Below the pieces are notes generated by a model. The model did not search any database, was not told the origin of the DNA, and worked only from the letters and a program-made list of their open reading frames with translations. Of a stretch of DNA of 64,000 nt, positions 54,648 to 63,672 are shown one piece after another. The stretch is taken from contig MDVR01000024.1 of the NCBI GenBank assembly GCA_001940725.1, positions 30,810-94,809 on the forward strand, given 5' to 3'. Each line of letters begins with the position of its first letter. The stretch's first letter is position 1. Source of the stretch: Candidatus Heimdallarchaeota archaeon LC_2. Lineage in GTDB: Archaea > Asgardarchaeota > Heimdallarchaeia > Heimdallarchaeales > Kariarchaeaceae. A program made the translations under genes and the position numbers.

Positions 54648-56141
54648 ATGTCACTAGAAGTAACCCCTATTCGATTGATTATGTTCACGTCAGAGGACTG
54701 TGTATACTGTCCACCTGTTCATGAAATAGTTAAAGAGGTTGTGGGGTCTGGAATGCAAGATCTAGTCCACGTCTCAACAATTGATGTAAATGATGATCCA
54801 GATACTGCATCTCAATATGAAATAATGGCATTACCTTCATTAGTCATTAATGAATCAATTGTATTACAAGGTGGAATGGATGATGATTCTGTTAGGGACC
54901 TCCTATGGTCAACATTAATGAGTCATGCTTTGACAACTGAAGAAGCTCTAGAGTTGACAACAAATTCTTTACTTTCAATTACAATGAATGCGATGGATTC
55001 ATTAAGTGGTTCACGTATTCTTAGGCCAACAGTTGGGGATTTCTCCCATGTTGGAGTCTATCAACAATATTTGTTAAGTCTATATAGTCTTGATCCTTTA
55101 ATTCCTTTCTTACTTTACAAAGCAGGCTACCAATTGGGAATGGTAGGAATGATGCATCATGTATTGACATTATTGCACCCTCCTCTTGGGAAAACATCAA
55201 AACGTACATCTAAGTTTAAACACCTGGCTCGAGCATTGGAATTATATTTCTCTGATCGAGAACTACTTCCAACCCAACTTGCTGCAGATGCCAAAGTTGT
55301 TGAATTCACAGACACTAAATTTGTTATTCGAGTAAGAGAATTAGCTTCCGCATCAATAAAAATTGATGTAGGTGAACCAATGTGTGGTTTCACGGCTGGC
55401 CAACTTGCAGGTGTAACAGCGGTGGTAATGGGAGAAATTAATGGCCTTGTTCGTTGCACTGAAACTCACTGTATGGCAAATGGAGCGGATTTTTGCTCTT
55501 TTAGTATATCGATAGCAGAAAAAACCCCATTTACATTGCCCCCTCTTGAAACGCAGGAAGAAAGAGCAGAAAGAAGACAAAATTTCTATGAAGTAATCCA
55601 TGAAATGACTACTTTAATTCAAGATAGCCAAATCATGAGGAAGATTCAAAGAACAACTGCTCGGGATTTTATTCACATTTCTGTACTACAACCAATCATC
55701 GTGTCATTGAAATTTCTTGACCGTTTATCAGGAACTATTTTATTCAATGGTGGAAAAGAACTCGGAATATTTGGTCCGGGTAAGCCTTTATTGTACAGAC
55801 TCGTACAAGAATCAGCTGTTCAAGTACCATTGTCTTTTGATGTGGGAGTTGCCCTATTATATGACTATTTATCCCACCCATTAACCTCACTAGGGAGAGA
55901 GTTTGGGAAAATCCATCTAATCAAAAATGATGATAATAGTTATATCTTTGAAATAGAAGATAACGCAGCAATTGCTGGGATGTCCACTGCGTCTTTAGGA
56001 CATACATTTTGTGATTTTCAAGCAGGTTTTTTTGCAGGAAGATTACACATACTTATTGGAGTTGACCCCTCAGTAAAAGAGATTGATTGTCAAGGTATGG
56101 GGTCTGAAACATGTAAATTTTTGATTAAATTAAATAGATAA
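54648..56141 (+). CDS. Thioredoxin-like and double V4R domain protein
   Basis: 497 residues. The N-terminal thioredoxin-like domain (RLIMFTSEDCVYCPPVHEIV, YEIMALPSLVINESIV with the cis-Pro) has a C-x2-C active site (CVYC). Two V4R domains follow, about 130-290 and 330-497, each ending in the V4R cysteine signature: CTETHCMANGADFCSFSI and IDCQGMGSETCKFLI. V4R binds hydrophobic small molecules or metals in sensors. Fusing a redox active site to two V4R modules suggests a redox- or ligand-sensing scaffold. Alone in its transcription unit. Confidence 0.85.
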   Translation: MSLEVTPIRLIMFTSEDCVYCPPVHEIVKEVVGSGMQDLVHVSTIDVNDDPDTASQYEIMALPSLVINESIVLQGGMDDDSVRDLLWSTLMSHALTTEEALELTTNSLLSITMNAMDSLSGSRILRPTVGDFSHVGVYQQYLLSLYSLDPLIPFLLYKAGYQLGMVGMMHHVLTLLHPPLGKTSKRTSKFKHLARALELYFSDRELLPTQLAADAKVVEFTDTKFVIRVRELASASIKIDVGEPMCGFTAGQLAGVTAVVMGEINGLVRCTETHCMANGADFCSFSISIAEKTPFTLPPLETQEERAERRQNFYEVIHEMTTLIQDSQIMRKIQRTTARDFIHISVLQPIIVSLKFLDRLSGTILFNGGKELGIFGPGKPLLYRLVQESAVQVPLSFDVGVALLYDYLSHPLTSLGREFGKIHLIKNDDNSYIFEIEDNAAIAGMSTASLGHTFCDFQAGFFAGRLHILIGVDPSVKEIDCQGMGSETCKFLIKLNR

Positions 56142-56239
56142 TGAATTAATACTTTGAAATTTTATAAAAAATATAACTCATTATACAATTACTAGATCGT
56201 AAATCAATTTATAGATGATGATTTGCATCAAAACTAAGT

Positions 56240-56482
56240 ATGTCAAGAAGAGTACGTCGAACCGTTAATGATATGGATGACCTTCTTCCAAGTGAATTAA
56301 TTGAAACAACATCTTCATCCACAACTGCTGACCTTGCAAGCATAGTTTCAGGGTTAGAGAATCAAATGGATGAAATTGTTGATAAATATGAAAAACAAAT
56401 TGAAGAACTCAGTAACCGTCTAGAATCAATAGAAAATGACTTCAAACAAGTTGTCGAAGCACTAAAATCTGGTGGTCCTTAA
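56240..56482 (+). CDS. Small coiled-coil protein
   Basis: 80 residues. An arginine-rich start (SRRVRRTVNDMDDLL) is followed by a Ser/Thr-rich stretch and one amphipathic helix with heptads (IVSGLENQMDEIVDKYEKQIEELSNRLESIENDFKQVVEAL). It would form a coiled-coil dimer or trimer, perhaps with another cellular partner. Precedes the TFE gene on the same strand, 113 bp apart. No family recognised. Confidence 0.6.
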   Translation: MSRRVRRTVNDMDDLLPSELIETTSSSTTADLASIVSGLENQMDEIVDKYEKQIEELSNRLESIENDFKQVVEALKSGGP

Positions 56483-56595
56483 TTAAAAATAAATAATATT
56501 GAAATTATATATTCTTTAAATTAGAGGTTAATTTGGTGTAAAATCGCAACAGTTAAAGTCTAGGACATGTATCTGATTAATGTGAATTTTTAATC

Positions 56596-57165
56596 TTGAG
56601 TGCGCGATCAAGATTACATAGTTCAACAGAGGATGACATATTGACTGTTAGTGACGTAGACCGTCAAACTCTTTTAAATATGGTTGAAGATGTAGCTGGA
56701 CCTGAAGTTAGAGAAGTCACAATTATTTTACTCACTCACAAAGGTGAATTAACAGACGAAATCATTGCTGAAGAATTGAATATTAAACTCAATCAAGTTC
56801 GAAAAGCTCTTTATCGATTACATGACTTAGAACTGGCGGATTTTCGAAGAATTAGAGATAAAACAACTGGATGGTTTATTTTTTATTGGAAATTACATCC
56901 TGATAAAATCAAGGATTTAGTAACCACTAAACAAAAAAATGTGTTATTAAGAATTCAATCAAGGCTGGGTTATGAGGAGGGAAACATGTTTTTCAGTTGT
57001 TTAACCCCTGGATGTAATAGAGTTACTTTCCAAACGGCTATGGAACAAGATTTCATATGTGAAATATGTGAAAATCGATTGGAATCATATGATAATTCTA
57101 GAATAATTACGGTGTTGCAAAAGAAAGTAACGCAACTTGAGGATATTCTAAATATACAAAAATAA
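56596..57165 (+). CDS. tfe: Transcription factor E, alpha subunit
   Basis: 189 residues from a TTG start (MSARSRLHSS); an internal start near MVEDVAG would shorten it to the core. The winged helix (EVTIILLTHKGELTDEIIAEELNIKLNQVRKALYRLHDLELADFRRIRDKTTGWFIFYWKL) and the zinc ribbon (FFSCLTPGCNRVTFQTAMEQDFICEICENRLE) are the standard TFEalpha architecture, with a C-terminal coiled-coil helix. TFE assists promoter opening with TBP, TFB and RNA polymerase. It converges with the ESCRT-III gene (12 bp). Confidence 0.92.
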   Translation: MSARSRLHSSTEDDILTVSDVDRQTLLNMVEDVAGPEVREVTIILLTHKGELTDEIIAEELNIKLNQVRKALYRLHDLELADFRRIRDKTTGWFIFYWKLHPDKIKDLVTTKQKNVLLRIQSRLGYEEGNMFFSCLTPGCNRVTFQTAMEQDFICEICENRLESYDNSRIITVLQKKVTQLEDILNIQK

Positions 57166-57177
57166 TTTTGTTTTAAT

Positions 57178-57849
57178 TTAATCTGAATCGTCTAAATCTT
57201 TTTCTAAATCTTTCAAATCTTTTTCAAGGTCGCTAGTATCCTCACCAGTTTTTACTGAAGATTCTGGAGTTGATATGGTTGTTGTAGCTGCGGTTGGTAA
57301 AGCACCATGCGATTCACTTTCCATTTCTAATTCTAAAGAAGCAAGTTGATCATCAATTGCATCTACCATGTCTCCATCTAAATCGATTTCTAAACCACTT
57401 ACATCAGATAAAGAGTCTGTCATAAAGCTAATTCTTTCTCTTTGATCTTCCATTTCAACCATGGTACGTTCAACATCTGCAGGTGAAATTTGAGTGAGTG
57501 TCTCTTCAATAACTTCACTTCCAATTTTTAATGCAGATACGGTTTCAGAAGTTGATTGTGCTGTTGAGATGGTATCAATTTGAGTGCTTAGATTCAGACT
57601 CATATTCTGAATTTGATTATATCTCTGTGCATACAAACTACTTCGAGTTAATGCCTGCTTAGCACCAATTTTGTTTCCTGATCTTAATAATGATTTAGCT
57701 GCAATTTTTTCTTCATCAGATTTTCGAAGCTGATTTCTTCCTTCAACCTCCAAAGAATTTAATTGCTTCTTCAGTTTCTGAATAGCTTCAGCTTTATTAT
57801 CGGTTTGACCTTTCTTTTCTTTTCCAAATAACCATTCTTTGATACCCAA
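57178..57849 (-). CDS. ESCRT-III subunit, Vps20/32/60 (Snf7)-like (IIIB)
   Basis: 223 residues. The N-terminus IKEWLFGKEKKG..EAIQKLKKQLNSLE and the basic helix hairpin (KSLLRSGNKIGAKQALTRSSLYAQRYNQIQN) match the Snf7/CHMP4 core. The C-terminal half is acidic (DGDMVDAIDDQLASLELE, then Thr-rich linker). It ends DLEKDLKDLEKDLDDSD, a likely MIM-type binding helix for Vps4. These proteins polymerise on membranes for remodelling or scission. The stop codon of the other ESCRT-III gene lies 2 bp upstream, so they are one operon. Confidence 0.9.
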   Translation of the reverse strand: MGIKEWLFGKEKKGQTDNKAEAIQKLKKQLNSLEVEGRNQLRKSDEEKIAAKSLLRSGNKIGAKQALTRSSLYAQRYNQIQNMSLNLSTQIDTISTAQSTSETVSALKIGSEVIEETLTQISPADVERTMVEMEDQRERISFMTDSLSDVSGLEIDLDGDMVDAIDDQLASLELEMESESHGALPTAATTTISTPESSVKTGEDTSDLEKDLKDLEKDLDDSD

Positions 57850-57851
57850 TT

Positions 57852-58466
57852 TTATTCCTCCTCATTTCGCAGAGCTTCGATTTCTTTCTCGAGATCTGAG
57901 GTTTTTGTAGATGGAAGAGGCAAACCCGCTGACGCAGTTAAACCAACTTCAACACCATATTCTGTCAATAGACTGTCTATCTCAAGTTCATCTGTATCAC
58001 CTTCAAACAAGTTATCCATGCTGTCTTCCATGATTTCAGATGTTTCTTCAATTCCGTCTAAAGCTCTCTGCATATCACCAACAAGGTGATCAATTTCTGG
58101 TAAATTCAAGGATTGATTCGCATTAATGAGAGTTTTTGCGACTCCTTTCATTTCCCCAGCAATACTTTGAACTGCATCTGCACGTTCAAGCTTGAATAAT
58201 AACCCATCTATTTTACTTATAAGACTTTGATATCCACGAGCCCATTTTCTTGATCGAACGGTATCTTGAGCATACATACGAGCTGCCTGCATATCTCCTT
58301 TTTGAATTGCTTGTCTAATCTTTCTTTCAGTCTGTCTTTCAGTATTTTCTAACTTTTTCATAGATTTATTTAATCGCCGATTAACCATCTTAAGATTAAT
58401 AAGATGCTCACGATTCGATTTTTTGCCAGAATTTCCACTGACCAACCAGTTAAAGAGATCTCTCAT
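57852..58466 (-). CDS. ESCRT-III subunit, Vps2/24/46-like (IIIA)
   Basis: 204 residues. Residues 1-110 are the basic helical hairpin (NLKMVNRRLNKSMKKLENTERQTERKIRQAIQKGDMQAARMYAQDTVRSRKWARGYQ) typical of Vps2/24/46, followed by an acidic region (IMEDSMDNLFEGDTDELEID) and a C-terminal LEKEIEALRNEEE helix that looks like a MIM1 Vps4-binding motif. It would cap or remodel Snf7-like filaments. First gene of the pair; no Vps4 gene is present in the window. Confidence 0.9.
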   Translation of the reverse strand: MRDLFNWLVSGNSGKKSNREHLINLKMVNRRLNKSMKKLENTERQTERKIRQAIQKGDMQAARMYAQDTVRSRKWARGYQSLISKIDGLLFKLERADAVQSIAGEMKGVAKTLINANQSLNLPEIDHLVGDMQRALDGIEETSEIMEDSMDNLFEGDTDELEIDSLLTEYGVEVGLTASAGLPLPSTKTSDLEKEIEALRNEEE

Positions 58467-59021
58467 AAATTTTCACTTTTAATTTTTTACCAATCCTAGG
58501 ATTGATCTTCATCTACAATTAAAAGAGGAATTCACTATAATAAAACCTTCGCAACTTCAGTATTCAAAGAATCTAAATATACCCAAGAGAATTGCTTATT
58601 TGTTCAAGTCTATTGAGGACTATTCTAGAGTTCTAATAAAAATTAACAAATAATAGAAATTTATTAAATTAAAAATTGATATTAATTGACTAGATAAGAG
58701 CAACCTTATTACTTGGATTGTTAATTTTATATCGATCTAGCTCATCCCAAGTTCTAGCAAATTCCTATTTTTTCTTGTGTTCAGCTATTCATTCTTGTGT
58801 TTTATAATAGAAAGCTCATTGATTACTCTCAACGAGCTTTTTTAATCAAATAATCATTTGAATTTAGGATGAACTAGATCAATCGAACCTTCCGCTGGAT
58901 AATAATAACATTCATCATCGACCTAAAGTTTTAGCTGATATTGACCTTCTTCCATTTCATCTCAATCAAAATCACTAACAACTTTTTCAAGATCTTAGGA
59001 TGATGCCTTAAATTAATTAAC
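58467..59021. other. Non-coding gap with hairpin and short repeat
   Basis: About 555 bases between the ESCRT-III operon and the large accessory gene, no open frame. AAAGCTC (58811-58817) and GAGCTTT (58834-58840) form a hairpin with an inner TTG/CAA pair, followed on the plus strand by T6; this resembles an intrinsic terminator but no plus-strand gene needs one here. TTCTTGTGTT occurs twice, 20 bases apart (58772-58781 and 58792-58801). The ESCRT promoter must lie at the left end. Confidence 0.45.
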
Positions 59022-62000
59022 TTACGGAAGAGGAAATTTTTCTAGATATTTCTCACATTCTTCTCTTAGACTCTCTGTCACATCCTCAGGATAAATCCAA
59101 TCTCCATCTTCAAATCCATCAATTATATTAATAACTGCCTGCATCTTCTCACCTTTAGTATTTGCAAAATAACTAATTAGATTAGTTTCTTCTTCTTGAG
59201 TAATATTATTAATGAATGTCAAAACGACTTGATACCCTGTTCTATCATGAGAAATCTCTACCAAAGTTTTGGTGACATCTTTTTTATGACTCTTATAATC
59301 TAATAATAAATGCCCTTTGATTTTTTGTCTACTTAGAATAGATTTGATTATCTTGTTCTCCTGATATAAAATATTATTTTCATTAAATTCATAACTCAGG
59401 TAATAGATCCTATCAATGTCTTCCAGTTCAATTATTTTTCTATCATATATTTCCTTTATACCCTCAGGTGAGGTATAATCAGATAAATAATAATCCAGTT
59501 CCTCGTCAGCGCTCTCCCAGAGCCAACAATTAGGATGACCTATCTCACAACTTTCTTCATCGTGTGTGAGGCTACAACTTTCATGGAATTTCTCCATTTC
59601 ATCAACAATAACGATATCCTCTAGAGTGAACGGTACATCAATTTTTCCCAGATATTTACTTAATAAAACAAAGATATCCCAATCAATATCATACCTATAT
59701 TCTACTTTGCAATGATACTCCTCAAATTCAAGAGGTTGAGAAATGCTTCCCCAAAGCTGTCGCATCACTCCCATTAGTTCCTCCACTGAGTCAAATACCT
59801 TATACACTTGCTTAGAAATCTTACCAGATTTTTTGGAATAAATCTTCATTTCAATACCCTCTTCATATGCTAATTCAACACCAACATAGGTAACATTCAA
59901 GGTCTCGGTTTCGGGGATATAGGGATCTACTGAAGGTATCTCTTCAATATTACAGGGAATTAATTGTATATTTCTTATATTCCAATTCTTTAATTCATCC
60001 ACACGCATTTTAAGCTTTCTCACTTCAGACCAATCATCTTTCAACCATAGATATCTCTCTGATCCGATATACCCACTACATATGGGAATAATATCTAGTA
60101 TTTCAAAATTAGCTAATGTCACGTCTGGATGACTAACTTGCCAGTGTATTTCACTTAATTCATCATAATCTGTGAATTTAAACATACCTTTGGTATCTTC
60201 AAATCTAATAATAGAATATTCACTACCTATCTCAATGACTCCCTGCTCTTCATCCCTAATCACATCATTGTCCAGAGAAAGATAGTAAAGACTTCGTGAT
60301 TCCAACTGTTTCCATATATTTGCGATATTAAACATGTATTTTATATTGGATATCATCTCGTAACCCAGAGTATATAGCATCCAGGTACTGAATTGTTTCC
60401 ACAGTTGTATTATATGATTATCTCTTAGGGGATATCTAACCCTCAATGCAAGAAATATCAAATTGTACCAATTGGTATTCTTTTCAAAATTGTCATAATT
60501 CATATCTAATCCACAATAAGTCTTGTAGAAATTATACCGGTATTCCTCAATTAATGGTATAAGATTTATGCCCAAACTGGATTCGGCAAGAATTATAGAT
60601 TGAGGTATGTTTTCATCAAAATCCTCAAGAATATATTCTAATTCCTCTCGATCTGATATAAATGACATGACATCATCTAGTGCTTCTACAACTTCGGTTC
60701 TCTTCCCGAATTCATTGCTATATGGTACCCTGTATGTTCTCTGATACATTTTATTTATTCTTTTGAAAGGATTACGAGATCTAAACTCTCGATTTACTTT
60801 CTTTTTCCCATCATCTACGAAAGGTAGATGGAAAAGTCGAATAGGCTTTTCTTTTTTACCCAGCTTGCTATATTCAAGAGTTAAGTTATCAAATGAATAA
60901 TCTGCTCTAATATGTGCAATCAAATCATACACTTCTTCAAGTTTTATTCTTGATAGATTGCGGCTCTCATCGATTTTCTTCCTTCTATCAGTTTTATCGA
61001 ACTTTCTTGCAATCCCTGTTAACGCAGGACATAATGTGATTTCTACATCTTCTTTATCTCTGATAATTACCCGGACATCATCATACATTGGTTTTTTACT
61101 TTTCTTAGGTGGAACTGGTAAATTATAAGTAATATTGGTAATATAATTTTTTCTCTTGCTATATTCCCTGTAAGGTAGTATACAACGATCCTTATATATT
61201 TTTGAAGTGTTTACATCTTTGACTGCACGATCAATAAGATATATGTGATCTGAATTTAAATTTTCTAATATAATTTGTTCCATCTCCCAAGGACGAGTTA
61301 TCATGGTTTTGCTATCTGCCCAACCAGTAATAACCACTGGTTTTCTGATTTGTCTGAGCATATCTATATCTGGATTTGATATATCCATTGGAATTATTTC
61401 TACTAGATCAAGCACCTCGACTGGTAATCTCATTCTTTTTATCTTAAAATCAGAATACACACCGAGAGTATCAAAAACAATTATCTCACCATGTTCCTCT
61501 ACTGCAGTTTTGATGCAGTCATACACAGCGGCAATATTTGCAGCTGTCTTACCAAAATTAATGTTTGAAGCAGCTGTCGTATATAGAGTTACATTTTGGT
61601 TTTCTGGATTTTCTGCAAATAATTGAGGAATATATGGTGTCTTCTCACCCGCTTTGGGATATTTACGCAATAATTCAATATTATGAAAATCTTTGAAAAC
61701 GACTGCAATTTCTTCATTCTCAGGAGAGATATATCTACCACTCAAATCTTTATAATTTTCTTTAATATAACTTGGGAGTGAATACAATAAATTATGAATC
61801 TTATCTCGTAAATTACGTTTTTCTGCCTTAACTCCTACAACTGCTTGAAGTGGTACATATTGAACTTTTCTTAGAATTGCCTGCATCTCATTGACTATCA
61901 TATGTGAGTAGGAATTCAATTGATTGGATGCATGGCTATTCATTGCATTGGATACTGTTGAATGCCATTCATCAATAGGTTCCAGTTTGATAACTGGTTT

Positions 62001-63149
62001 TGGTTGTTTAAGCTCGGGTCTTCCCCTCACTGGTTTAGATTCGAAATCATATGCACCATTGGTTTTAGTTTTTAGGTCTAGAATAATCACAGGGATCCAT
62101 AGATACCGATTTTTCCTTAGAATTCTTTTAAAAATAACAAAATCAATTTTGGCTGATTTTTTACTTGCAATAGGTAATTCTGCCACTACTAAATACCCGG
62201 AATTATTCTGTATGTATTTATCTCCATTGAAAACTATATCTCTAAGGCTATATGGATGTGGCAATCCAGACATTATCTCCTGATGCCTGATGGTACCAAT
62301 TTTTTTATTCTCTATTTCGAATAGTTCTACTACTCTCATATAGAATTTATCATTTATATAGGAATCATCAATTTCATCCCTTATCTGCTTGAATAACTTG
62401 TTATTTGTGTTAGGTAATTCTAGTTGAGTTACTCTGTGTACTACATGATTGATTTCCCTATCGTATTTGGCCAATCTAATCACATCGTACAGGTCCTTGT
62501 CCATATCTAATATACTCTGATATTCTTTTTCAACAGATTTTCTCCCTTGTCCCCCTCCAGCATAAATATAATCAATGTAGGGTTTGAATTTGAACAGAAG
62601 TGTAAGCAAGTATCGTGTGGCTGTATATGAGTTCACTCTATAGATAAACAAATGGTGACAAAGAAACCACATGTGTGCTCTTGTCATATCGATCAAATCC
62701 AGGGATGGAATATTGGGATGAGTGATGGTAACGAATGCATGTTTTTGGGATATATATCCCCTATCCTTACCAATATTTTCAGTTGAAATTGGCAATGGAT
62801 AATACTCCTCTGCAAATGCACGCATAAGAGCACCTGCAATATTGAATAACATATTTAATGGATCCATATCTCCAGTGGAGTCCTGAAATCTCTTGAATAC
62901 TGTATTTCCATACCTACTACTAGATTCGAAAATCAATCTAAGAAAATTCTTACGTAAGTTAGATTCTGATTTTCTAAGTTCATCAAAATCTCTATTTTGT
63001 TTCCATAAATTCATTGCTGATTTATATTGATCATCAATTATTTTTGTGATATGTTTGAGATCCTTGGTGTTGATTTGTTTTGATAATCTCTTTATAGAAC
63101 TCAGGGATCTGAGCATGCCAGTAACTAGCATATCCCCAAAATCGTCCAT
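59022..63149 (-). CDS. Large unknown protein with RecB/Cas4-like nuclease motifs and P-loop-like motif
   Basis: 1375 residues, ATG start. I do not recognise the family. Residues about 310-420 show PD-(D/E)XK spacing: E324, D336, D358-L-K360 and Q410-x3-Y414, the last being the QxxxY motif of RecB/Cas4-type nucleases. At 528-535 SNINFGKT resembles a degenerate Walker A, with IIVFD (D560) as a possible Walker B and PVVITGWADS near 604 as a sensor-like strand. Residues 1192-1208 hold a C-H-C-H-C cluster that could bind zinc. The middle and C-terminal parts are unassigned. Flanked by long non-coding gaps and a TnpB-like gene, it looks like an accessory gene; a defence or mobile-element role is inference. 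Confidence 0.7.
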   Translation of the reverse strand: MDDFGDMLVTGMLRSLSSIKRLSKQINTKDLKHITKIIDDQYKSAMNLWKQNRDFDELRKSESNLRKNFLRLIFESSSRYGNTVFKRFQDSTGDMDPLNMLFNIAGALMRAFAEEYYPLPISTENIGKDRGYISQKHAFVTITHPNIPSLDLIDMTRAHMWFLCHHLFIYRVNSYTATRYLLTLLFKFKPYIDYIYAGGGQGRKSVEKEYQSILDMDKDLYDVIRLAKYDREINHVVHRVTQLELPNTNNKLFKQIRDEIDDSYINDKFYMRVVELFEIENKKIGTIRHQEIMSGLPHPYSLRDIVFNGDKYIQNNSGYLVVAELPIASKKSAKIDFVIFKRILRKNRYLWIPVIILDLKTKTNGAYDFESKPVRGRPELKQPKPVIKLEPIDEWHSTVSNAMNSHASNQLNSYSHMIVNEMQAILRKVQYVPLQAVVGVKAEKRNLRDKIHNLLYSLPSYIKENYKDLSGRYISPENEEIAVVFKDFHNIELLRKYPKAGEKTPYIPQLFAENPENQNVTLYTTAASNINFGKTAANIAAVYDCIKTAVEEHGEIIVFDTLGVYSDFKIKRMRLPVEVLDLVEIIPMDISNPDIDMLRQIRKPVVITGWADSKTMITRPWEMEQIILENLNSDHIYLIDRAVKDVNTSKIYKDRCILPYREYSKRKNYITNITYNLPVPPKKSKKPMYDDVRVIIRDKEDVEITLCPALTGIARKFDKTDRRKKIDESRNLSRIKLEEVYDLIAHIRADYSFDNLTLEYSKLGKKEKPIRLFHLPFVDDGKKKVNREFRSRNPFKRINKMYQRTYRVPYSNEFGKRTEVVEALDDVMSFISDREELEYILEDFDENIPQSIILAESSLGINLIPLIEEYRYNFYKTYCGLDMNYDNFEKNTNWYNLIFLALRVRYPLRDNHIIQLWKQFSTWMLYTLGYEMISNIKYMFNIANIWKQLESRSLYYLSLDNDVIRDEEQGVIEIGSEYSIIRFEDTKGMFKFTDYDELSEIHWQVSHPDVTLANFEILDIIPICSGYIGSERYLWLKDDWSEVRKLKMRVDELKNWNIRNIQLIPCNIEEIPSVDPYIPETETLNVTYVGVELAYEEGIEMKIYSKKSGKISKQVYKVFDSVEELMGVMRQLWGSISQPLEFEEYHCKVEYRYDIDWDIFVLLSKYLGKIDVPFTLEDIVIVDEMEKFHESCSLTHDEESCEIGHPNCWLWESADEELDYYLSDYTSPEGIKEIYDRKIIELEDIDRIYYLSYEFNENNILYQENKIIKSILSRQKIKGHLLLDYKSHKKDVTKTLVEISHDRTGYQVVLTFINNITQEEETNLISYFANTKGEKMQAVINIIDGFEDGDWIYPEDVTESLREECEKYLEKFPLP

Positions 63150-63672
63150 ATGAGTGGATCTACTCTTGATTTATTAATATTTATTTATAATCAATTGAAC
63201 TATTGTTATTTTTTGAAACATAGTGAATACACCATTTTATATAGCTATTATTTTTATAATTTCACGAAAATAGTAATCGAAGATTTCGTATTGAAAATCA
63301 AATTTTAATTAACTTATTGGTAAATAATTTAACTTCATTTAGGATATTTTCATTTTTTCGTATACATGTAGATTTGTGGCGTGTACTAATAATTTTCATA
63401 TACTTATTGGTAAATTTTAACATCATAATTCATTCTATTTTGATTATTCTCTTAAAGTTACCTAGATATGTTGATCCACATATAATTGTCATCATACGTA
63501 AGTGTAATAAAATATACATTTTTCTAAGATTAGTATATTAGAAAACTTTTTGTTCTTAGGAAACTTGACTTTCAATTAACATTGCAGTAGTTTAAATAGT
63601 AAATTACCTAGATTTATCATGATCATACGTAAGTGTAATAAAATATGATTAGATGAATTGGGGTAAAATCTC
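63150..63672. repeat. Non-coding gap with duplicated direct repeats before TnpB-like gene
   Basis: ATCATACGTAAGTGTAATAA continues for 25 bases and occurs twice (63491-63515 and 63622-63646). Each copy is preceded by TTACCTAGAT (63458-63467 and 63604-63613), so a composite unit is duplicated. A second repeat, ACTTATTGGTAAAT, is at 63312-63325 and 63402-63415. A short frame at 63317-63541 overlaps these and is not credible. The arrangement suggests the left end of an IS200/IS605-type element carrying the TnpB-like gene. Confidence 0.55.

Noticed and set aside
63317..63541. 74-codon hydrophobic open frame from a TTG
   Set aside because: It overlaps the duplicated repeats and has the composition of translated AT-rich DNA; no family or ribosome-binding support.
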